From Bacillota bacterium (GTDB taxonomy: Bacteria > Bacillota > Sulfobacillia > JAJZYS01 > JAJYTV01), in assembly GCA_021810725.1 (NCBI GenBank), contig JAJZIE010000099.1:1-8559 (forward strand): 8,559 bases of DNA, written 5' to 3'. Below are positions 1 through 4,744 of this stretch, in pieces. Made by a program: the position numbers and the translations under genes. The notes under the pieces are model-generated. The model worked only from the letters and a program-made list of their open reading frames with translations. It was not told the DNA's origin and made no database searches. The stretch's first letter is position 1, and each line of letters starts with the position of its first letter.

Positions 1-1
1 C

Positions 2-328
2 CAGGACTTTCGGCCGTCCCCCGGCACGATCGAGCGGTTCGAACCGCCGGGCGGCTTCGGCGTGCGCGCCGACTTCGGCGTGCAGACGGGCTCGCAGGTG
101 ACGGCCTACTACGACTCGATGATCGGCAAGCTGATGACCTGGGGGCGCACGCGGCCCGAGGCGATCGCGCGCATGCGCCGGGCGCTCCTCGAGACGCGGG
201 TCGAAGGGATCAAGACGACGATCCCGCTGCACCTCGCGATCCTGGACGACCCGGACTTCTGCGCGGGCAAGATCGACATCAACTTCCTCGAGCGTCGCCT
301 AGCGGAGGGCCTGATCGCCAAGGCCTGA
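2..328 (+). CDS. accC: Biotin carboxylase subunit of acetyl-CoA carboxylase, C-terminal fragment (5' end outside window)
   Basis: AccC carries out the ATP- and bicarbonate-dependent carboxylation of biotin on the carrier protein AccB, the first half of malonyl-CoA formation for fatty acid synthesis in the cytoplasm. The window begins inside the gene, and frame 2 is open from the first bases to the TGA at 326-328, giving 108 residues. They match the biotin carboxylase C-terminal domain: SPGTIERF, then YYDSMIGKLMTWGRTRPEAI, RMRRALLETRVEGIKTTIP, and a DDPDFCAGKIDINFLERR ending. The AIARMRRAL and EGIKTTIP blocks are highly typical of the family. In many Bacillota accC lies just upstream of asp23 and nusB, as it broadly does here, though two sulfur-related genes intervene. 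The C-terminus looks complete and intact. Paralogous carboxylases (pyruvate or propionyl-CoA carboxylase subunits) share this domain; the position before asp23-nusB favours AccC. Confidence 0.93.
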   Translation, partial: QDFRPSPGTIERFEPPGGFGVRADFGVQTGSQVTAYYDSMIGKLMTWGRTRPEAIARMRRALLETRVEGIKTTIPLHLAILDDPDFCAGKIDINFLERRLAEGLIAKA

Positions 329-349
329 CGGCGCGCAGATCGGTCCATG

Positions 350-382
350 GCGGGGACCACCGCGCTTTGCGGCGGTCCCCGC
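350..382 (+). terminator. Strong GC-rich hairpin between accC and the cystathionine enzyme gene
   Basis: The arms at 350-363 and 369-382 are each 14 nt and pair perfectly except for one A-C mismatch (359/373), with a GCTTT loop at 364-368. It lies 21 nt after the accC stop. No U tract follows (GGCCTTAAGTCT), so it is not a textbook intrinsic terminator. It may be a GC-rich terminator of the type seen in high-GC organisms or a transcript-stabilising 3' structure. A second small hairpin (AAGTC 389-393 with GACTT 401-405) follows directly. Confidence 0.5.
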
Positions 383-430
383 GGCCTTAAGTCTCGGAGG
401 GACTTCGAAACGCCGCTTGGAGGGATCGGT

Positions 431-1633
431 TTGGGCAAGAGGGACGTGCGCTCGGGTCGGCTGGACACCCGGGCGGTCTGGGCGGGCGAGGAGACGTACT
501 GGGCCGAGCGGGCGACGCAGGTGCCTGTGGTGCACAGCGTGTCGTTCGGCTATGGCGACGTGGACGAGTGGTACGAGGTCGCCTTGGGGCAGCGCGAGGG
601 CCACATCTACGGGCGGAACACCAATCCGACCGTGGCGGCACTGGAGGAGAAGGTGCGCGTTCTCGAAGCGGCCGAGGCCGCCACGAGCTTCTCGACCGGC
701 ATGGCCGCCATCAGCGGCACCTTGCTGGCCCTGCTGAAGCCGGGCGACCGCGTCGTCTCGATCAAGGACACGTACGGCGGCACCAGCAAGCTGTTCCTTG
801 AATTCCTGCCGAGGTTCCAGGTGGAGGTGGCGCTCTGCGATACGGGCGACCACGACGCGATCGAGGCTGAGGTGGCGAAGGGCTGCACGCTCCTCTACCT
901 CGAGACGCCGACCAATCCGACGCTGAAGGTGCTCGACATCGGGCGACTGAGTGCGGCAGGGCATCGCCAGGGCGCGATTGTCGTCGTCGACAACACCTTC
1001 GCGACACCTGTGAACCAGCATCCGCTCACGTTGGGCGCGGACCTTGTGGTGCACAGCGCGACGAAGTTCCTCGGCGGACACGCGGACGCGCTCGGCGGGA
1101 TCCTCTGCGGTCGGGAGGACCTCGTGCAGCAGGTCTTCCACTTCCGCGAGATCAACGGCGCGACGCTGCATCCGGAAGCGGCCTACCTCATCCTGCGCGG
1201 CCTCAAGACGCTTGGGCTCAGAGTGCGGCAGCAGAGCCGAAGCGCTCTCGCCATCGCGCAGTTCCTGTCGGAGCAACCCCAGGTGGAACGGGTCTTCTAC
1301 CCAGGCCTGCCGGGCCATCCGCTGCATGACGTCGCCGCACGGCAGATGGAGGGGTTCGGCGGCGTGCTGTCCTTCTCGCTGCGCGGCGGCTTCGAGGCGG
1401 TGCGCCGGTTCCTGCCGGAGCTGCGTCTCGCCCACCTGGCGGCCAACCTGGGCGCCGTCGAGACGGTGGCCGGGCCGCCCCGGACGACGAGTCACGTGGA
1501 ACTCACGGAGGAGGAGCGCGCCGCCCTCGGCATCCCGGAGGGCCTCATCCGCTACTCGGTCGGCATCGAGGCGACGGAGGATCTCCTCGCCGACCTCGCG
1601 CAGGCCCTCGGCCAGCTGTCGCCGCAGGCTTGA
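431..1633 (+). CDS. Cystathionine gamma-synthase/lyase-family PLP-dependent enzyme (Cys/Met metabolism)
   Basis: This is a 400-residue, fold-type I PLP enzyme of the Cys/Met metabolism family (cystathionine gamma-synthase, gamma-lyase, O-acetylhomoserine sulfhydrylase). Visible landmarks are LDTRAVWAG near the N-terminus, YGRNTNPT, FSTGMAAIS, the YGGT phosphate-binding segment, ETPTNPTLKV, DNTFATP and VVHSATKFLGGH, whose Lys212 (AAG at 1064) is the expected Schiff-base lysine. The C-terminus has the LGAVET, TSH and IRYSVGIE blocks. YGGT, rather than the YG-Cys-T of methionine gamma-lyase, argues for a cystathionine-type enzyme. Which reaction it performs (transsulfuration synthesis or lysis, or sulfhydrylation) cannot be read from sequence alone. 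I chose the TTG at 431 because GGAGGG at 419-424 sits 6 nt upstream and it gives the usual family length; an upstream ATG at 347 lies inside a strong hairpin and would add 28 unrelated residues. A TusA-like gene follows, suggesting a shared sulfur role. Confidence 0.9.
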   Translation: MGKRDVRSGRLDTRAVWAGEETYWAERATQVPVVHSVSFGYGDVDEWYEVALGQREGHIYGRNTNPTVAALEEKVRVLEAAEAATSFSTGMAAISGTLLALLKPGDRVVSIKDTYGGTSKLFLEFLPRFQVEVALCDTGDHDAIEAEVAKGCTLLYLETPTNPTLKVLDIGRLSAAGHRQGAIVVVDNTFATPVNQHPLTLGADLVVHSATKFLGGHADALGGILCGREDLVQQVFHFREINGATLHPEAAYLILRGLKTLGLRVRQQSRSALAIAQFLSEQPQVERVFYPGLPGHPLHDVAARQMEGFGGVLSFSLRGGFEAVRRFLPELRLAHLAANLGAVETVAGPPRTTSHVELTEEERAALGIPEGLIRYSVGIEATEDLLADLAQALGQLSPQA

Positions 1634-1664
1634 CATCTGGGGTGCGGCCTTCCCGTCCGCGGCC

Positions 1665-1670
1665 TATGAT
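1665..1670 (+). promoter_or_regulatory. Possible -10 box (TATGAT) before the TusA-like gene
   Basis: TATGAT is a good -10 match in otherwise GC-rich sequence, about 75 nt before the TusA-like start codon. The only obvious TTGACA (1630-1635, overlapping the upstream stop codon) is 29 nt away, far beyond the usual 16-18 nt spacer, and no good -35 lies at the right distance. This is therefore a weak promoter candidate; the gene could equally be co-transcribed with the cystathionine enzyme. Confidence 0.25.
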
Positions 1671-1745
1671 GGGATGGTGGGCGGCCACAGGACTCCGACC
1701 GCAGGTGTCGAGGCCGGCGGGTCGCTCTCGCGAGGAGGCTTCCGC

Positions 1746-2009
1746 ATGCGCACGCTCGATTTGCGCGGCCAGTGCTGACTTGCCCCTATCATCAGCGTCG
1801 CTGATGCCATGCTGGAAACGACACCGGGGGCGGAACTCCTGGTCCTGACCGACAACGTGTCGGTGTTACGGGACCTCGAGGCCTTCGCGCACACGACGGG
1901 AAATCGTGTTCTTGGCCAGGAGCCTGTGGCCGAAGGATGGCGGGTGCGGCTCGAGCGCGTCCCGGGATCGAGGCTCGAGCGGCGCCGGGCCGTGAAGACG
2001 ACCGGCTGA
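1746..2009 (+). CDS. TusA/SirA-like sulfur-carrier protein, putative selenoprotein (in-frame UGA at 1776-1778)
   Basis: This is a small protein of 87 residues if the in-frame UGA is decoded. It starts at ATG 1746 behind an excellent GAGGAGG (1732-1738, 7 nt spacing). The first ten residues are MRTLDLRGQC, then UGA, then LAPIISVADAM and the typical TusA body: PGAELLVLTDN, LRDLEAFAHTTGNRVL and a final beta-strand EGWRVRLERV. TusA-family proteins carry a persulfide on the Cys of a CPxP motif located two residues after LDLRG. Here the UGA occupies exactly that Cys position and the later Pro is kept (U-L-A-P), so no frameshift is needed to restore the family pattern. The second half alone (ATG 1809) lacks a ribosome binding site and the catalytic loop. 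A hairpin at 1790-1806 fits a bacterial SECIS. The first Pro of CPxP is Leu, which is unusual. Alternatives are a nonsense-mutated pseudogene or a sequencing error. Family assignment is confident; selenocysteine is an inference. Confidence 0.72.
1776..1806 (+). promoter_or_regulatory. Putative bacterial SECIS element with its UGA codon
   Basis: The in-frame UGA (1776-1778, followed by C) is trailed by a perfect hairpin: CATCAGC at 1790-1796 pairs with GCTGATG at 1800-1806 around a GTC loop at 1797-1799. Published bacterial SECIS rules, as I know them, ask for a 16-37 nt spacing from UGA to the apical loop, a short loop with a G in its first two positions, and an upper stem of at least 4 bp. 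Here the spacing is 18 nt, the loop starts with G, and the stem is 7 bp. SelB would bind this stem-loop to deliver Sec-tRNA. Confidence 0.6.
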
Positions 2010-2108
2010 GCGCGCAGCCGCCGCGCTTTGGCGGGTCGGCGGCATGGTGGCGGGAGGCGGGGGCAGTCCGCGTCCCTCCATGTCCTATCGGAACGCGGCA
2101 TCGCAACA
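2010..2108. other. Short intergenic stretch with no recognised feature
   Basis: This is GC-rich sequence between the TusA-like stop codon and the terminator-like hairpin. I see no credible open frame with a ribosome binding site, no RNA motif and no repeat in it. The frame leading into Asp23 is open here, but its residues are low-complexity Gly/Arg with no family resemblance. Confidence 0.5.
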
Positions 2109-2139
2109 GCCAGACGCCTTGTCGGAGGCGTCTTCTGGC
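2109..2139 (+). terminator. Terminator-like hairpin after the sulfur gene pair
   Basis: AGACGCCT (2112-2119) pairs perfectly with AGGCGTCT (2126-2133) around TGTCGG. Alternatively GCCAGA (2109-2114) pairs with TCTGGC (2134-2139) outside CGCCT/AGGCG with a 3-nt bulge, making a longer 11-bp stem. The following sequence (ATATGG) lacks a U run, so termination efficiency is uncertain. Its place, 100 nt after the TusA-like stop and just before a TATAAT, makes it a likely transcript boundary. Confidence 0.5.
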
Positions 2140-2161
2140 ATATGGACCAGCGGGCAGGTAG

Positions 2162-2167
2162 TATAAT
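2162..2167 (+). promoter_or_regulatory. Consensus -10 box (TATAAT) for the asp23-nusB-xseA-ispA transcription unit
   Basis: This is a perfect TATAAT in a high-GC context, right after a terminator-like hairpin and right before asp23. No convincing -35 hexamer lies 16-18 nt upstream, so an activator or an alternative promoter architecture may be involved. Transcription would be expected to begin near 2174, leaving only about a dozen nucleotides before the TTG start at 2187. Confidence 0.5.
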
Positions 2168-2186
2168 GCCGAGGGGGTGCGTCCGC

Positions 2187-2582
2187 TTGGAGGAGCACGA
2201 GGTGGTGTCCGCGGTCGCCGACGACACAGGTGCCGTCCGCATCGCCGACGAGGTCGTGTCGGTCATCGCCGGCATGGCCGCCAGCGAGGTCGAGGGCATT
2301 GCCGGCATGTCCGGCGGCATTGCCTCGGGACTCACCGAGCGACTCGGCATCAAGCACCTCCAGCGCGGCGTCAAAGTGGAAGTGGGGGAGAAGGAGGCCG
2401 CGATCGACCTCTATGTCATGGTCGACTACGGCGCCCGCATCCCCGAGGTGGCCCAGCGCGTGCAGGAACGCGTCAAGACCGCCGTCGAGTCCATGACGGG
2501 ACTCAAGGTGGTCGAGGTGAACGTGCACATCCAGGGTGTGGCCTTCCCCGACACGGACGTCGACGGGCAGAGGGTCAAGTGA
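2187..2582 (+). CDS. Asp23/Gls24-family envelope stress response protein (YqhY-like)
   Basis: This 131-residue cytoplasmic protein of the Asp23/Gls24 (DUF322) family is of the kind that coats the inner membrane face in Gram-positive bacteria and, as YqhY beside accBC, influences lipid synthesis and envelope homeostasis. The core is VRIADEVVSVIAGMAASEVEGIAGM, then a Gly-rich turn, GVKVEVGEKEAAIDLYVMVDYGARIPEVAQ split over the central sheet and helix, and a C-terminal strand VVEVNVHIQGVAF; all are family hallmarks. I chose TTG 2187 because GAGGGGG (2171-2177) lies 9 nt upstream and the protein then begins a few residues before the conserved core. Longer in-frame starts (ATG 2028 or 2166) run through the hairpin and promoter and add unrelated sequence. 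The next two genes encode its probable membrane anchor and a DUF2273 protein, a common trio. Confidence 0.88.
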   Translation: MEEHEVVSAVADDTGAVRIADEVVSVIAGMAASEVEGIAGMSGGIASGLTERLGIKHLQRGVKVEVGEKEAAIDLYVMVDYGARIPEVAQRVQERVKTAVESMTGLKVVEVNVHIQGVAFPDTDVDGQRVK

Positions 2583-2603
2583 GTCGCGGCGGCGGCTGCT
2601 CCA

Positions 2604-2651
2604 GTCCAGCGAGCTGGACCGGTGAACTGCGTACGGGGGAGAGATCTCCCC
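2604..2651 (+). other. Tandem small hairpins between asp23 and amaP
   Basis: GTCCAG (2604-2609) pairs with CTGGAC (2614-2619) around CGAG, and GGGGAG (2636-2641) pairs with CTCCCC (2646-2651) around AGAT. Both lie in the 88-nt gap before the amaP ribosome binding site. They could stabilise the asp23 message end or partly attenuate transcription, giving Asp23 in excess over its anchor. There is no U tract. Confidence 0.4.
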
Positions 2652-2670
2652 GGGCAGGTGGGGGTAAGAT

Positions 2671-3219
2671 TTGAAGATCGTCGGCTATTTCGACCGCGTG
2701 ATCCTGGCGATCTACACCATCAGCCTGGGCATCGCGTCGCTCGGGCTCATTCTGCTGGCCTTCGGCTGGCGTACACCGCTGGAGTACATTCGGACAAGCG
2801 CCCTGACGATTCCCGGCAGAATCGAGATCGGCATCATCGGCCTTGTGCTGGTGGTCGTCAGCGTGCGGCTCGTGGGGGTGGGCATCTCGGGGTCGCCGAG
2901 GCGCCGGGCGATCAAGCACGAGCTGGCGCTCGGCGACGTGCGCATCTCGGTCTCCGCGGTCGAGGGCATGGTGCAGAGGCTGGTGCGCAACGTGGCGGGC
3001 GTCCGGGACGCGAGCGCCGTCATGGAGCGCTGGGAGGATGGACTCGCCGTCCGGGTGCGTGCGACCGTCGGGCCGAGTGAGCCGGTGACGGAACTGTCGG
3101 CAACGATCCAGGACGCGATCAGGACCCAGGTGCAGCGTGTCATTGGCGTGCCCGTCAAGCAGGTGCGCATCGAGATCCACCACATCAGTCCCGAGACCCG
3201 GCGCAGCAGGGTGGAGTAA
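2671..3219 (+). CDS. amaP: Alkaline shock response membrane anchor protein AmaP
   Basis: This 182-residue membrane protein resembles AmaP, which tethers Asp23 to the cytoplasmic membrane. It has two N-terminal hydrophobic helices (about residues 8-30, ILAIYTISLGIASLGLILLA, and 48-71, ending VVVSVRLVGVG). A basic stretch (SPRRRAIKHE) follows, then a cytoplasmic Asp23-like domain with strands such as LGDVRISVSAVEGMV and QVRIEIHHI. That order (DUF-type TM hairpin, then an Asp23-like fold) is typical. The TTG start at 2671 follows GGTGGGGG (2657-2664), 6 nt away. It sits directly behind asp23 and 4 nt before a DUF2273 gene, supporting the assignment. Residues VRNVAGVRDASAVMERWEDGLAVRV show the same valine-rich amphipathic pattern as Asp23 itself. 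Confidence 0.85.
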   Translation: MKIVGYFDRVILAIYTISLGIASLGLILLAFGWRTPLEYIRTSALTIPGRIEIGIIGLVLVVVSVRLVGVGISGSPRRRAIKHELALGDVRISVSAVEGMVQRLVRNVAGVRDASAVMERWEDGLAVRVRATVGPSEPVTELSATIQDAIRTQVQRVIGVPVKQVRIEIHHISPETRRSRVE

Positions 3220-3223
3220 GATC

Positions 3224-3448
3224 ATGAGGGAGTTCTGGCTGCGGCTCTGGCAGGAGCACCCCGGGGCCCTGGTCGGCACCACGCTCGGGGTGCTGTGGGC
3301 CCTCCTGGCGGTAGGTGTCGGATTCTTCGCCGCCCTCTTCGTCCTCATCGCCGGGTTCGTCGGCTGGTTTGTCGGGATGCGCCACGACAGCGACGCGGGC
3401 GACTGGGGCGAGCTCATCGAGCACATCTTCCAACGGGAGCGTGACTGA
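3224..3448 (+). CDS. DUF2273 family small membrane protein
   Basis: This 74-residue protein matches the DUF2273 pattern found next to asp23 and amaP. It has an amphipathic start (MREFWLRLWQEHPG), one long hydrophobic hairpin or pair of short membrane helices (about residues 16-51), then a charged tail DWGELIEHIFQRERD. Its molecular role is unknown; neighbourhood links it to Asp23 membrane clustering. ATG 3224 is preceded by GTGGAG (3211-3216) at 7 nt and begins 4 nt after the amaP stop. Its own stop codon overlaps the nusB start by one base (TGATG), implying translational coupling. Confidence 0.82.
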   Translation: MREFWLRLWQEHPGALVGTTLGVLWALLAVGVGFFAALFVLIAGFVGWFVGMRHDSDAGDWGELIEHIFQRERD

Positions 3449-3909
3449 TGGCCAGACGACAGTCCCGTGTCCTGGCCCTGCGCGTGCTGTTCGCCATGGA
3501 GGTGGGCCGGCACAGCCTCGAGGACACCCTTCGTCAGGAACTTTCGGACGAGCCCGAGGCGTTCGCCGATTACGCGCGCGAGATCTGCCTCGGCGTCGAT
3601 CGGCAGAGGGAGCGCATCGACGGCCTCATCGCGCAGCTCAGCCGTGGCTGGTCCCTGCCGCGGCTCGCAACGGTGGACCGCTGCCTTTTGCGCATGGCCG
3701 CCTACGAGCTCCTCGAGCAGCCAGATATACCGTCGAACGCGATCGTCAGCGAAGCGGTGGAACTTGCCAGCATCTACTCCACCGAGGAGGCCCCCCGCTT
3801 CGTCAACGGCCTGCTGGCGCGCATGGCCGGCGAACTCGGGCGCCCGCTCAGCGAGCGCGGCGCCGAGCCCTCCGAAGAGGCGGACGGAGACGATGGCGCG
3901 GAGCATTGA
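3448..3909 (+). CDS. nusB: Transcription antitermination factor NusB
   Basis: NusB binds boxA RNA with NusE (ribosomal protein S10) and helps RNA polymerase read through rRNA operons. The 153-residue product is all-helical and shows the family blocks: RRQSRVLALRVLFAMEVG at the N-terminus, the ERIDGLI and LPRLATVDRCLLRMAAYELL helices, DIPSNAIVSEAVELASIYS, and RFVNGLLARMA. The usual INEAVELAK is VSEAVELAS here, a conservative variation. The C-terminus carries an acidic, poorly conserved extension of about 20 residues (SEEADGDDGAEH) beyond the usual end, which coincides with the region overlapping folD. Its start overlaps the upstream stop (TGATG), so it is probably translated by coupling. The order asp23 module - nusB - folD - xseA is characteristic of Bacillota. 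Confidence 0.95.
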   Translation: MARRQSRVLALRVLFAMEVGRHSLEDTLRQELSDEPEAFADYAREICLGVDRQRERIDGLIAQLSRGWSLPRLATVDRCLLRMAAYELLEQPDIPSNAIVSEAVELASIYSTEEAPRFVNGLLARMAGELGRPLSERGAEPSEEADGDDGAEH

Positions 3910-4744
3910 CGGCCGGGAACTGGCCGAAGGGCTGACGGCGGCGGCTGCCGACGACGTGAGGACCCTGCGGCAGGACCATGGCCGACCGCCCGGGCTTGCC
4001 CTCGTCGTGGTCGGGGACGATCCCCGGGCGCAGCGATGGGCGGGGGCGGCAGAGCAGGCCGCGGTCTTCGCGGGCATGCACGTGGAACTGCACACGATGC
4101 CGCGCCGCTCTACGCCGCAAGCTGTCCGTCAGATGATCGGGCGTCTTGGCGCCGAATCCGAGATCGACGGGATCTGCCTGCAATCCCCCTTGCCGGACCA
4201 GCTCGACGAACTGGAGGTCCTTGAGGCCATCGCTCCCGAGAAGGATGTGATGGCCTGCACGCCGATGCAGGCGGGGCGCCTGGTGCTGGGCCGGCCCGGC
4301 TTCCGGCCGTGTCTGCCCACCGCCGTGATGGAACTCGTGCGCATCTCGAACCTGTCGCCCGGTGGCCGCGAGGCCGTCGTGGTCGGCCGGGGCGGCGCGG
4401 CGGAGCGGCAGATGGCCCTGCTCCTGCTGGAGGCGGGAGCCAGCGTGACGCTGGTGCGCCCGGATGCGCAGGCTGACGCCGCGCGCCGCGCCGACGTCCT
4501 GATCGCCATGTCGGGATGGCCCGGCCTCGTCGGCCGGGGGCAGCTGAAGCCGGGAGCCCTGGTCGTCGACGCGGGCCCTGGCCTGGCGGACGAGACGCCT
4601 TCGGGCGCAGCGCCTGCCGAGACCGAGGCGTCCGCCGGGGCCTTCGCGGCATCCGAAACCGGCGTCCTGCCTTTGACCGCGGCCATGCTGGTGCGCAACA
4701 CCGTGGAGGCTATGCGATGGAGATTCTCAGCGTCGGCGAGGTAG
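3893..4744 (+). CDS. folD: FolD-like protein (methylenetetrahydrofolate dehydrogenase/cyclohydrolase homologue) lacking catalytic residues
   Basis: The position between nusB and xseA and the overall fold identify FolD, which normally interconverts 5,10-methylene-THF, methenyl-THF and 10-formyl-THF. The 283-residue length is normal and the backbone is recognisable: SIDGRELAEGL, LALVVVGDDP, IDGICLQSPLPDQLDELEVL, APEKDV, REAVVVGRGG, KPGALVVDAG and LPLTAAMLVRNTVEAM. Several core residues are changed, however. The YxxxK motif with the catalytic lysine reads W49-A-G-A-A53. KDVDGF reads KDVMAC, losing the second Asp. The NADP-loop GRSxxVGxP reads GRGGAAERQ, and PGGVGPMT reads ETGVLPLT. Either it is a non-catalytic or altered-function paralogue, or the lineage uses different chemistry. 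The frame is intact with a believable start (ATG 3893, GGAG just upstream), overlapping nusB by 17 nt and xseA by 28 nt, so it is not decaying. The symbol is by homology and position only. Confidence 0.82.
   Translation: MARSIDGRELAEGLTAAAADDVRTLRQDHGRPPGLALVVVGDDPRAQRWAGAAEQAAVFAGMHVELHTMPRRSTPQAVRQMIGRLGAESEIDGICLQSPLPDQLDELEVLEAIAPEKDVMACTPMQAGRLVLGRPGFRPCLPTAVMELVRISNLSPGGREAVVVGRGGAAERQMALLLLEAGASVTLVRPDAQADAARRADVLIAMSGWPGLVGRGQLKPGALVVDAGPGLADETPSGAAPAETEASAGAFAASETGVLPLTAAMLVRNTVEAMRWRFSASAR

Noticed and set aside
299..1636. Long minus-strand open frame of 445 codons opposite the cystathionine enzyme
   Set aside because: It is the antisense shadow of a clearly recognised PLP enzyme in high-GC DNA, rich in Arg/His/Leu with no domain pattern.
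1630..1670. TTGACA plus TATGAT as a sigma-70-type promoter
   Set aside because: The two boxes are 29 nt apart, much too far for a standard promoter, and the TTGACA overlaps the stop codon of the upstream gene. I keep only the -10 as a weak candidate.
1809..2009. Independent 66-residue protein starting at ATG 1809
   Set aside because: It has no ribosome binding site and would lack the first strand and catalytic loop of the TusA fold, whereas the same frame upstream supplies exactly those residues behind a strong ribosome binding site.
2575..4095. Long minus-strand open frame of 506 codons opposite amaP, DUF2273 and nusB
   Set aside because: It runs opposite three recognised + strand genes, and its Arg/His/Asp-rich translation shows no family motif; this is typical of GC-rich antisense frames.
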